This document shows positions 1 through 8,334 of a stretch of 64,000 nt of DNA, one piece after another. Both the position numbers and the translations under genes were made by a program. The notes beneath the pieces are model-generated. The model did not search any database. It saw nothing but the letters and a program-made list of their open reading frames with translations, and was not told where the DNA came from. Source of the stretch: CAZKUN01 sp964555935. GTDB taxonomy: Bacteria > Armatimonadota > Zipacnadia > Zipacnadales > VGFC01. Numbering within the stretch: the first letter of the stretch is position 1; each line of letters starts with the position of its first letter. The stretch spans positions 1 through 64,000 of the forward strand of contig CAZKUN010000009.1 in NCBI GenBank assembly GCA_964555935.1. The letters run 5' to 3'.

Positions 1-800
1 ACGTGGATGGTGGCGCGCGGACCGTGATCGAGGCGCTGCAGGAAGTGGTGACCGAGGACGGCACCTTGCTGCTGCCGTCATTCAACCATGGCACGCCGTT
101 CCAGGGGGGTGGAGCGGGGATCTACGACCCGCGCGAGACGCCAACACCAAACGGGATCATCCCCGAGACATTCCGGAAGATGCCAGGCGTCTGGCGAGGG
201 ATGAACCCGACCCACCCCTACTGCGCGTGGGGACGCGACGCCGAGCGCTTCGTCAACCGCCATCACCTCACGCTGACGATGGGCCCCGATTCACCTCAAG
301 GCATGCTCCAGCGAGAGGGCGGGTATTGCCTCTTCCTCGGCACGAACTACCACACCAACACATTCAAGCACGTGGTCGAGATGTCCACCGGCGCGCCATG
401 CCTGGGTCGCCGGACCTTCGCCGTCCCGGTTAGGGCGCCGGACGGACGCGTGATCAGCATGCGGAGCTGGGGCTACCGGGCCAGCGCGTGCCCGATCTCA
501 GATCCTCACGAGCACATCGACGTGATGATGGATGTTGCCGATTTGCACAAGCACAGCCGCATCGGCGGCGCCATCACAACGCTGTTCAAGCTTGAGGACT
601 GCTTCAACGTGCTGGCGGATATGCTCAGGACCGGACACGCCGGCTTCCCGCCGTGCACGGACTGTCCCGTGCGTCCAGCCGCCAGCGCGCATGATGTGGA
701 AACAGACTGGGACGACGAGTCCGACGCGCTATTGCCGGACGCGGAAGCGCGCGACCTCGAGCCTATGGCGTGGCTCGGAGGCGATGGAGAAGACAGATGA
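1..800 (+). CDS. AAC(3)-like N-acyltransferase, 5'-truncated by window edge
   Basis: The frame is open from the left edge and stops with TGA at 798-800; its true start lies outside the window. Near the visible start is G-G-A-R-T followed by GTLLLPSF, which matches the acetyl-CoA-binding core of the aminoglycoside 3-N-acetyltransferase (AAC(3), COG2746) family. The C-terminal part carries C-T-D-C-P-V-R-P followed by a V-x-T-D-W-D segment, a Cys-pair tail I associate with environmental members of the family. Family knowledge says such proteins transfer acetyl or other acyl groups to amino groups. Its neighbours are carbohydrate genes rather than resistance genes, so an amino-sugar or other small amine substrate is more likely than an antibiotic. 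It is followed 36 nt later by a URO-D-like gene on the same strand, probably one transcript. Confidence 0.8.
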   Translation, partial: VDGGARTVIEALQEVVTEDGTLLLPSFNHGTPFQGGGAGIYDPRETPTPNGIIPETFRKMPGVWRGMNPTHPYCAWGRDAERFVNRHHLTLTMGPDSPQGMLQREGGYCLFLGTNYHTNTFKHVVEMSTGAPCLGRRTFAVPVRAPDGRVISMRSWGYRASACPISDPHEHIDVMMDVADLHKHSRIGGAITTLFKLEDCFNVLADMLRTGHAGFPPCTDCPVRPAASAHDVETDWDDESDALLPDAEARDLEPMAWLGGDGEDR

Positions 801-836
801 CGATCTGTCTCTGACCCGCGGTTACGGAGCGAGCAC

Positions 837-1961
837 ATGACGACTCGAGAGCGATTCCTGAAGATCGTCCATTTCGAGCAACCTGATTACGTGCCGTATT
901 GGTACGCGCCGGGAATTGGGCTGGCGCACATCGAGACCGTCGAAGGCTGGCGGCACAACGAGGGCTACCCGAGCGACAACGATTCGCTCGTGGAGTTCTG
1001 GGGCGCCGAGGGCTACGCCGGCGTGGGGCTTCACACGGGGTTCCTGCCAGGCTTCCCGGTCGAGCACACCGATCTCGGGGACGGGTACGTGCTGATCAAG
1101 CAGCACAAGGCCGAGACGCGTGAACTGGCCGACAACTCGGATTTCTACACCATGCCCGAGTACAAGACTTACATGTTCGAGGACCGGCGCGACTGGGAAG
1201 AGCACATGCGCCCGCGACTGGACCCGGACAACCCCGATCGTCCCAAGCCCACCGTGCCTGAGACCCAGCCCGACCAGCCGCTATCGGTTCATTGCCCGAG
1301 CTACATTGGCACGCTGAGGACCTGGTTCGGACTGGATACCATCAGCTACATCATGCGCGACGACCCGGCGCTGATCCACGAGATCAACCGCGCCACTACC
1401 GACCTGTTTCTCAGTCAGGCGCACCACGTCGCGGAGCGGATCCAGATCGACGCGGTCACGGGCTGGGAGGACATCTGCTACCGGAGCGGGATGCTGCTGT
1501 CGCCGGCGGCCTTTGAGGAGTTCTGCGCGCCGTACTACCGAGAGATCGCTGACTTCGCGAAAGAGGTCGGCGCGGCGGTGATCGACGTGGATTGCGATGG
1601 TGACATCAGCGAGTTCGTCCACTGCTTGTGGGGCGCGGGCGTCAACATGTGCCACGCGTTTGAGCCGACCCACGGAGGCTCAGACATCATCCGCATCCGC
1701 GAGGAGTTGCCACGCTTCATCGTCTGTGGCGGCCTCGACAAGCACGCGATGGTCGACCCCGATCCGGCGACCGCGATTGCCGAGATCGACGCGAAGGTCC
1801 CGCCGATGCTGGCGAAGGGCGGATACCTGCCGAGCATCGACCACGGCCTCCCGCCCCACTGTCGGTACGCGCCCTTCTGGCACTTCATGAATCGCATCCG
1901 CGAGCACTGCGGCGCGCCAGCGGCTCCGTTCCAAGAGGCCGGCGCGCCCGGCGCTCAGTAG
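837..1961 (+). CDS. Uroporphyrinogen-decarboxylase-fold (URO-D) methyltransferase-like protein 1
   Basis: This 374-residue protein begins at ATG 837 with GGAG at 826-829 as ribosome site. The N-terminus (T-T-R-E-R-F-L-K-I-V-H-F-E-Q-P-D) and the C-terminal G-G-L-D-K-H-A pattern are typical of the non-haem branch of the URO-D superfamily, which contains the MtaA/MtbA/CmuA corrinoid methyltransferases. Zinc-dependent members bind the metal through H-x-C-G-n; at that place this protein has D-x-D-C-D-G-D, with Cys253 but no preceding His, so metal binding may be altered. No corrinoid-binding protein is nearby. Function is therefore open: methyl transfer, decarboxylation, or a derived activity. The 3' end overlaps the convergent gene at 1955 by 7 nt. 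Confidence 0.8.
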   Translation: MTTRERFLKIVHFEQPDYVPYWYAPGIGLAHIETVEGWRHNEGYPSDNDSLVEFWGAEGYAGVGLHTGFLPGFPVEHTDLGDGYVLIKQHKAETRELADNSDFYTMPEYKTYMFEDRRDWEEHMRPRLDPDNPDRPKPTVPETQPDQPLSVHCPSYIGTLRTWFGLDTISYIMRDDPALIHEINRATTDLFLSQAHHVAERIQIDAVTGWEDICYRSGMLLSPAAFEEFCAPYYREIADFAKEVGAAVIDVDCDGDISEFVHCLWGAGVNMCHAFEPTHGGSDIIRIREELPRFIVCGGLDKHAMVDPDPATAIAEIDAKVPPMLAKGGYLPSIDHGLPPHCRYAPFWHFMNRIREHCGAPAAPFQEAGAPGAQ

Positions 1962-4672
1962 TAGGCCACGACGTGCAGCGGCGACGCGCTCGCGTCGAGC
2001 GTGATCGTCCCGTCCGCGTGGTCCGCCCACTTGCGCCCGTTGACCGTCACGCGCGAGATTGCGGCTCCATCGGGATGCCGCAAGTGCAGCACGATCTGTT
2101 TCAGCCCCCGCAGCGCCTCACACTCGATGCCCGCTCGAACCCTCCCCTGACCCAGTTCGGAATCGATGCGGAAGCTCGCGTTTCCGAACCGCGTCGGCGC
2201 GTCGTCGACGCGAATGACCTCGCCATCGCGCAGCCAGTCCCGTGGAGCCGCGCTGCACAGCACCAGTCGATTCTCGTCCTCGCGAAGCAGCATCGTCCGC
2301 AGCATGAAGAGCTGCTGCGACCCCGAGTAGAGGTGCGGCAGCGTCATGGCGTTCTCGCCCGTCTTGACCTGCGTGCACTCGACGGATGAGAACGTCTCGC
2401 GCGACATGCCGTATGCCAGCCCCGCGTAGAGGCCCAGCAGATAGCGCTCCGGCCTGTTGTGGATGAGCTGGTGCTCCATGTATCCATAGCCGTAGGCGTG
2501 ATCGATGCCACCGACGAACTCGCTCGTGCCAAGGAGGATCCCACCGGCCTCCCGCAGGAAGCGCGCGATCTGCTTTGCCTCCTTGCTGCGAGGCCCCGGG
2601 AAGCCACACTCGAGCAGCGTCGATGCGACCAGGCCGTAGTAGTTGCGGCTCTCGTAGGAGGAGTCTTTGAGCAAGCGATACGTGTCCGGCTCGATGGGGA
2701 TCACCTTGCGCCCGTTCACCGTCACCGTGCTCGCGCGCATCGACGCGAGGACATCCCGGCGGTAGGTTGTCGCCTCCCGGGCGATGGCTCGCGAGTCGAT
2801 GCCGACCTCGGCCAGGGCGTCCGCGATCCGTCCCATCCCGGCCGCGCAGTAGCAGTTGTGCAGTTGCGAGAAGACCGGCGCGGCGTAATCGCAGTAAGAG
2901 CGGTGCTTGATCAGCCCCCGGACGCGCGGTTCGGCATCGCGCGTCTCCGCGCGGTGGGTTGTGAGCCATTCGCACGCATTGAGCGCTGAATCGGCATTCG
3001 CGCGAAGCCAGTCAACATCGCCCGTCGTCTCGTAGTGAACGGCCATCGCGATCAGCAGCGTGCCGGTGTCAGTCAGACCGAAGTTCCAGTCCAGCAGGCC
3101 CTCGGGGCTTTGGTGGTTCATCAGCGTCGCCAACACAGCCTCCGCCTCATCGTGGCGACCCCACAGGTCCAACACCCACGCATAGCGCGCGGCGCTGTAG
3201 CCGTAGACCTCTTCATAGAAGTGCGCGCCATCGTGTGGCTCGTAGAGGTCACCAACTCGGTCGACATCAATGGCGTTGTATGCCAGCCAGGCGCGATGCC
3301 CGTCCATCAGGCGCTCGTCCGGCACCGAGATTTGCATGCCCTTGGCGTGCTCGCGCCGCCAGAAGCCTCGGGTCGCGAGCATCCATGCTTCGGCATCGCA
3401 GGGGCAGACATCCTCGGCGATGCTGCCAAACTCAACGGGGCAGGGCAGCATGACGGCCCACTTCTCCGAGCCCTCCGCCGGCAATTCCAGCACGCTCGAC
3501 GCGGCGAGAACGCCCGTTGACTTCGGCTCGACTCTAAACCCAACCCGAACGGTCCTGGCACCCGTGGTGCTGGTGGCCCGGAGGTGGACGTAGGCCCTCA
3601 GGGGCTCTCTATCGCTGAATCCATCCGCGTATCCCAGCACCATCTGCTCGTACTCCACGCCATCATGGGCCCACGTGGCCAACACAACCGGCAGATGGCC
3701 GTCCAGCAATCGCTTGACGGGGCGCTCCGGGCCGCTGCCGAACGGAGTGTAGTCATCCCCCACCGTCATCGTGCCGATTGCCAGTGCGCCGGCCGCCGTC
3801 GGGAGTTCGACCGAGCCCGTTTCCGTGACGCCTATCTCGTAGGGGTGCCACTTGGTGCCGACGGCCTCGCGAACGTGCTTCAGCGGCGGGTAGACCGCGG
3901 CTACCTGCTCGTAAGTGGGATCGCCCGCTTCGGCCAGCAGGGCCTCGCCCACCACATCGCCCGCGGGCGCAAGCTCGTCGCGGCGCAGCTTCAGCCGGTC
4001 TCGTGGCGTGGGCTCGATGGTGACTTCATCGAACCACTGCACGGTTACCACCGACGGATCGGCATAGTCGTTGTCGAGGTCGGGCGCCGAGTAGGCCGCA
4101 TCGTGATTCGATCCGTACCCCTTCCCCACTACAAGCAGCCTCGGCGCCCCCAACCATTCATCCGGGCGCGACGTGACCCGCTGGACAGCCCAGTCCTCGT
4201 CGCCGACCCGCGCGTAGTATCGGACGCAGTCTTTCCCGAGTTCGATCCGCAGCCCGTGCGGCCGGCTACGGTCACACGGGTCGAGATAATGCTCCATGGG
4301 CTGTCCGCCCAGTGCCTCGGCAACGTAATACAGCCCGTCCTGGGGATCAATGATGCTAAGTTGACACCACGCGCCCGGCGCCCAATAGAGGAAGATGCCC
4401 GAACTCCAGCTCACCCCGGATGGCACGGAGGGCTGCATGACGGCGGAGACCGTCACGAGGTCGCGGCCGATCTCGCGCTCGATGTGGGCGTGCTGATTGA
4501 GCCGCGACTCAATCCGCAGCCGCCCATCCACGACCTCGACGGTGTTGCCATCGGAGGCGTCCACCTGCCAACCCGGAAGGCCCGGATCAGCGAAATCGTC
4601 ATGGAACGGGGTGGCCGCGGCGGCGAGGGGCAACATCAACGCGCAGCACAGGGCAAGGGCACGTGGGAGCAT
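1955..4672 (-). CDS. Secreted six-hairpin glycosidase-like protein with N-terminal jelly-roll domain
   Basis: The product has 905 residues and a clear Sec signal peptide (first 20 residues, hydrophobic core L-A-L-C-C-A-L-M-L-P-L, A-rich cleavage site). Residues about 24-215 form a beta-rich DUF1349/LamG-like module (D-D-F-A-D-P-G-L-P-G-W start). Residues about 440-800 show repeating helical segments with W, H and D/E residues typical of an (alpha/alpha)6 toroid such as GH78/GH95-type enzymes, for example H-D-G-A-H-F-Y-E-E and L-D-W-N-F-G-L-T-D-T. A C-terminal beta domain ends in H-V-V-A-Y-Y. AAAAGGA sits 8 nt before the ATG. It lies 18 nt downstream of the LamG gene, so the two are probably cotranscribed. 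The exact substrate cannot be read from sequence. Confidence 0.75.
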   Translation of the reverse strand: MLPRALALCCALMLPLAAAATPFHDDFADPGLPGWQVDASDGNTVEVVDGRLRIESRLNQHAHIEREIGRDLVTVSAVMQPSVPSGVSWSSGIFLYWAPGAWCQLSIIDPQDGLYYVAEALGGQPMEHYLDPCDRSRPHGLRIELGKDCVRYYARVGDEDWAVQRVTSRPDEWLGAPRLLVVGKGYGSNHDAAYSAPDLDNDYADPSVVTVQWFDEVTIEPTPRDRLKLRRDELAPAGDVVGEALLAEAGDPTYEQVAAVYPPLKHVREAVGTKWHPYEIGVTETGSVELPTAAGALAIGTMTVGDDYTPFGSGPERPVKRLLDGHLPVVLATWAHDGVEYEQMVLGYADGFSDREPLRAYVHLRATSTTGARTVRVGFRVEPKSTGVLAASSVLELPAEGSEKWAVMLPCPVEFGSIAEDVCPCDAEAWMLATRGFWRREHAKGMQISVPDERLMDGHRAWLAYNAIDVDRVGDLYEPHDGAHFYEEVYGYSAARYAWVLDLWGRHDEAEAVLATLMNHQSPEGLLDWNFGLTDTGTLLIAMAVHYETTGDVDWLRANADSALNACEWLTTHRAETRDAEPRVRGLIKHRSYCDYAAPVFSQLHNCYCAAGMGRIADALAEVGIDSRAIAREATTYRRDVLASMRASTVTVNGRKVIPIEPDTYRLLKDSSYESRNYYGLVASTLLECGFPGPRSKEAKQIARFLREAGGILLGTSEFVGGIDHAYGYGYMEHQLIHNRPERYLLGLYAGLAYGMSRETFSSVECTQVKTGENAMTLPHLYSGSQQLFMLRTMLLREDENRLVLCSAAPRDWLRDGEVIRVDDAPTRFGNASFRIDSELGQGRVRAGIECEALRGLKQIVLHLRHPDGAAISRVTVNGRKWADHADGTITLDASASPLHVVAYY

Positions 4673-4690
4673 GCAAACCGTCCTTTTGGG

Positions 4691-7051
4691 TCAGCGTCGA
4701 CTGAGCGTCACTGTGATTTCGGCATTCGGCTTGAGGTCAAACACGAGCACGAGGTGGCACTCGCCCGCTCGATTGCGCGCGAGGATGTGTTCGGTAGCGT
4801 TGGTCCGGATCTCTGCATCGGGACCAACGTCGTTCGGCAGGCCCCAGAGCGCGATCGCATAGTCTGCAAACTCAGCCTCCGTCCGCATCGTCAGCCGCAT
4901 GGTCATCTCGCGGCCCTGACGGTCCCATCCCGAGCGCCGGACGTCAACGTCGGGCGTCTCAATGTGGGTGATGGTGCTGCCAAGGGGCCCGCGCTCTTGG
5001 ACCGTGTAGTCGGACCACCAGATAGGATTCGGCGATTCGCGCTCGAAGCGGATCGACCGCCGGTGATCCTCGACCAGGATGTACTCGCAAGAGAGCGGGT
5101 CTTTCAGCGGAGGCTTGCGGCGCCGATCCGCCATGACACTGCTGATGCGCGTCTCCCAAGGGATCCGATCGCGCGGGACGAGGAGACCCTCCCCGCACCA
5201 CGTGCAGAGCCACCACTTGTCGTGCTGAACGTGGTCGGTCTGGCTGACGAAGACCGTGCGCGGGGTCCGCTCGTAGTGCCTGCGGTAGTAGTCGGCGGTA
5301 TCGATTGAGCGCGCGAAGACGACCTTGTGCCGCTTCGGCAATTCGAACGCGATGAGGCGCTGATACTGCTCGACGAAACGCAGCATGTCTGGCTCGTCCG
5401 AGCCCTCGCCTCGAGCCCAATCGCCAACGCGGAAGGCGTCCGTCGCCGGCGAGAACGCGTGTTCGGGGACCTCGCCCGTCGCCGAGACCACGCCATTGAG
5501 GTAATGCGTCAGCGTGTTGCCGTCTCGCACGACTGCAAAGTGCTGCCACTCGCCCGCCGCGAGCTGCGTCGCAACGTCGGTGCCCACCCAGTGGTCTCGA
5601 TCGCCGGCGATCAGGTAGAAGCGGTTCGTGCTGTGCCCATCCTGCTCGATTGATAGCCCGCGATAGCCCTCGACGCCGTCGCTGCTGTGGCTTGAGATGA
5701 TGTTGGCCCACGAGCGCTGAGATGCTCCGGGCCTCACCCAGCAGGCCACTGTGAAATCCCGGCTCCGCACTTCCACCGGCGCGTCCATCACGAGGCGATC
5801 ATCCTCGCCGTCGAGGCTGATCCCATCGCCGAACGCCCAGGCAGCAAGCGCGTCATCGACGGCGAGCACGTCGCCGTTCATCACCTCGGCGATCTCACCC
5901 TCATCAAGCGCGCGTTCCATGATGAGGACCTGCTTCACGTCGCCCCTGAAGTTGCGGGGGTCGCGGACGGCGTACTCGAAGGCCGGGTTGGGGTATCCTG
6001 GCCCCACCAAGCCATCGTACAGAGGGACGGCGAATGCAGCATGTCCGCTCATCTCCGCCAACAACTGCAGCTCCTCGACTCCCTCGCGGACGCATCGCTC
6101 GGCCACATCCCAATCGCCCGCGGCAGCCTTGTAGTGCCAGCTCACCGGACCGATGAAGTGCCACCCGCCGCAGAAATCCCACTGGTGCGCGACGACGGCT
6201 CCGCCCTCGGCCTGATTCGCCTTGCGGCAGTCGACTGGGGATGCGAAGTAGGGGAACTCGGGCATCCCCAGCCACGGCGGCGCGTTCGCCTCGTTCAGGC
6301 CGCAGTGGTCGTTGACGCCCAACTCGGCCAGCGCATCCGTGTAGCCCGGATCGACGCCATGACGCATGTCGATTCGCGCCGAGCGCGCGTCGCTTGGATC
6401 CGGCAACAACGCGCGAGCGCGCTCCAGCATCGCGCCATACGTGGCGAGGCGTTCATCGCGCGTCAGCTCAGGCGTGTCGGGCAGCCAAGGGATGACCGTG
6501 TCGCCGAAGCACCGGTGGTAGCCCACCAGCTTCGCGCAGAGCGGATCGTCCATGGTGAACTGGTCCGCGGGCAGACGGTAGTCAAGCGGGATACCCGTGG
6601 CGTGCAAGGTTGGCTCGGCTTCCAGCCCCTCAAACGCGCTGAAGCGTAGCACGATTGAATCGTCCTCGATGGCCGAGAAATAGCGATAGAGCGTCTCCCC
6701 ACCCACGCGCCAGCGGGCGAGGTAGCTGCCCGGCTTGTTGGGCACGTAAGTGAGTTCGGAAGAATCGATGGGAAGCGTTTCGCTGGGGATCGCGTCCAGC
6801 CAATCGAGATCGCCGCCCGCGACGAAACGCTGGCCCGGCTTGGCCCGCTCCAGGTAACGAGGGAATATCTCCAGGTCCCCCGCATCAGCGCCCTCGGGCA
6901 CGTGGAGCCGAAACGTGATCGATTCACCGAGTTTCAGCAGGCGGCTAGTGGTCGTCAGTTGCGGCTGTGACAGTAGACGAGGGTTCATCGTCTGGGCCTC
7001 CCCGGACGTCGTGCTCAGACCGATGGTGATCAGGATGGCGCATGCCGTCAT
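4691..7051 (-). CDS. Secreted LamG-containing protein, probable glycan-active enzyme
   Basis: I place the start at ATG 7051 because it lies 2 nt past the stop of the radical SAM gene and opens a signal peptide (M-T-A-C-A-I-L-I-T-I-G-L); the frame stays open further upstream, but only inside that gene. This gives 786 residues. Residues about 370-555 are a LamG/concanavalin-like domain (V-A-C-W-V-R-P-G, W-Q-H-F-A-V-V-R-D-G, H-Y-L-N-G-V). On both sides lies sequence that looks like one larger fold: an N-terminal part with V-D-P-G-Y-T-D-A-L-A-E-L-G-V and W-H-F-I-G-P-V-S-W-H, and a C-terminal part with W-W-L-C-T-W-C-G-E-G. The LamG module appears inserted. I do not recognise the host family; a TIM-barrel glycoside-active enzyme is possible. 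Confidence 0.65.
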   Translation of the reverse strand: MTACAILITIGLSTTSGEAQTMNPRLLSQPQLTTTSRLLKLGESITFRLHVPEGADAGDLEIFPRYLERAKPGQRFVAGGDLDWLDAIPSETLPIDSSELTYVPNKPGSYLARWRVGGETLYRYFSAIEDDSIVLRFSAFEGLEAEPTLHATGIPLDYRLPADQFTMDDPLCAKLVGYHRCFGDTVIPWLPDTPELTRDERLATYGAMLERARALLPDPSDARSARIDMRHGVDPGYTDALAELGVNDHCGLNEANAPPWLGMPEFPYFASPVDCRKANQAEGGAVVAHQWDFCGGWHFIGPVSWHYKAAAGDWDVAERCVREGVEELQLLAEMSGHAAFAVPLYDGLVGPGYPNPAFEYAVRDPRNFRGDVKQVLIMERALDEGEIAEVMNGDVLAVDDALAAWAFGDGISLDGEDDRLVMDAPVEVRSRDFTVACWVRPGASQRSWANIISSHSSDGVEGYRGLSIEQDGHSTNRFYLIAGDRDHWVGTDVATQLAAGEWQHFAVVRDGNTLTHYLNGVVSATGEVPEHAFSPATDAFRVGDWARGEGSDEPDMLRFVEQYQRLIAFELPKRHKVVFARSIDTADYYRRHYERTPRTVFVSQTDHVQHDKWWLCTWCGEGLLVPRDRIPWETRISSVMADRRRKPPLKDPLSCEYILVEDHRRSIRFERESPNPIWWSDYTVQERGPLGSTITHIETPDVDVRRSGWDRQGREMTMRLTMRTEAEFADYAIALWGLPNDVGPDAEIRTNATEHILARNRAGECHLVLVFDLKPNAEITVTLSRR

Positions 7052-7053
7052 GA

Positions 7054-8307
7054 CTACCCACGCGCGAAGATCGGATTCCCCGGCACCGAGGTTGGGCCAC
7101 ATCCGCAGACGTAATCCTCGGGCGTCATCGCCAGCGTCTCGCCGATGTCGTCCCACATCTGCGTCGTCTCGTTGCAGATGCTCATGACAACCTCGGGCTT
7201 GCGCTCATTCGCGCGCTGGATGACGAAATCGTAGACCTCGCGCCTTAGGTCGTGGGGGAAGATGTGCTTCGTGTTCGGGTAGTATTGCTTCCCCGGCGGG
7301 CCGTCGCTGTAGAGATCGGTCATCCCGTCCAGGAATCTGGGATCCAAAAGCGAGGTGTCGAGCGTCTCGCCGACCGCTTCCGGGTTCATCCAACCCAGCA
7401 GGTCGATCGTGATGAGGTCAGGCGTGCAGGCGTCGAGCAGATCGTCCACCAACGCCGCCAGCTCATCGCGCCAGCCCTTGATCGGCACGATTGGGCTGAA
7501 CCTCACGCGCGGCACGTAACCCGCGCGCTCGACCTTGGCCGCGGCCGCGATGCGCTGGGGTGTGCCGGGGGTGGCGTGCTCGATCAATTCCGCCACGCTG
7601 GTGCTTGAGATCGTGAAGCTCACGATCGTATGCCCGCCGTGCTCAAGCGGCAGGAGATGGTCCACATTGTCGCTCTTCGTGTAGAGCATCAGATACTTGT
7701 CTTCGGTCGCCGCGAAGAAGGGGACCATCAGCGCGGAGGCACCGTACTCGGGTTCGAAGGCAATCGTGTCGGTGTAGTTGTCGTATTTGTAGAGCTGAAG
7801 CCATGGGTTCGCGTCGACCAACTCCGGCAGCCGATCCACCAGTTCCTCGAGGTTGACCATGATGTTGACGTACGCGCCGACGTGGCAGTAGTCGCACCGG
7901 TGCAAACATCCGAACGCCGAGTGAACCTCCCACGCGTCCTGGCAGACCGAGCCGCGAGAGCCGTAGTAATCCCGCCCTTTCCGAAGCGTCCAAGCCGCCG
8001 CGCCGTCGAGCATCCGGAACGCCGTCCCGGGGTAGTCCTGCCGCCGCCGGGCCAGCGTTTCGGGGTCATCCCACGTGAACGCGTTGAAGATGAGAACGGG
8101 GTCGCCCGTCTGCTGCCACTGGCCCGTCCGCCACGCCAATCTCTGGTGCCACTCGTTACCAAGGCTGATCTCGTTTAGTCGCTCGTCATCGACGGTCTCG
8201 GGCCGGCAGTCAACGTGCCTCAGCATCCGCTCGACGCGCGCCTTGCGCTCAGGCGTCGCCAGGGCGCGTTCATGGATGTAGACGGCGGGCGGGTTGATCT
8301 CGTACAT
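7054..8307 (-). CDS. Spore-photoproduct-lyase-like radical SAM protein
   Basis: From ATG 8307 the protein has 417 residues; a GTG at 8334 is possible but lacks a ribosome site. The motif C134-x3-C138-x2-C141 (F-G-C-L-H-R-C-D-Y-C-H-V) is the radical SAM [4Fe-4S] site, and the surrounding order (D-Y-Y-G-S-R-G ahead of it, then Y-T-K-S-D-N-V, S-F-T-I-S-S and R-F-S-P-I-V-P-I) follows the SplB/SPL-like family. The C-terminus has C-G-C-G-P-T-S-V-P-G-N-P, possibly a second metal-binding site. SPL itself repairs thymine dimers in spores, but no spore gene is present. Placement in an operon with a GH109-like protein and secreted glycan enzymes suggests a different radical reaction. Start of the next gene follows 2 nt after the stop. 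Confidence 0.75.
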   Translation of the reverse strand: MYEINPPAVYIHERALATPERKARVERMLRHVDCRPETVDDERLNEISLGNEWHQRLAWRTGQWQQTGDPVLIFNAFTWDDPETLARRRQDYPGTAFRMLDGAAAWTLRKGRDYYGSRGSVCQDAWEVHSAFGCLHRCDYCHVGAYVNIMVNLEELVDRLPELVDANPWLQLYKYDNYTDTIAFEPEYGASALMVPFFAATEDKYLMLYTKSDNVDHLLPLEHGGHTIVSFTISSTSVAELIEHATPGTPQRIAAAAKVERAGYVPRVRFSPIVPIKGWRDELAALVDDLLDACTPDLITIDLLGWMNPEAVGETLDTSLLDPRFLDGMTDLYSDGPPGKQYYPNTKHIFPHDLRREVYDFVIQRANERKPEVVMSICNETTQMWDDIGETLAMTPEDYVCGCGPTSVPGNPIFARG

Positions 8308-8334
8308 GCTGACACCATTCTCCCATCGGATCAC

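Noticed and set aside
1..800. Antibiotic-resistance gene of the AAC(3) type
   Set aside because: The family match is real, but the context is carbohydrate metabolism, the N-terminus is missing and no mobile element is present; resistance cannot be claimed.
3584..5308. 574-codon plus-strand frame opposite two minus-strand genes
   Set aside because: It spans the boundary of two well-supported genes and shows compositional, not domain-like, sequence.
7054..8307. Evidence that the organism forms spores
   Set aside because: The SPL-like protein alone is not proof; no other sporulation gene is in the window and SPL-like paralogues occur in non-spore-formers.
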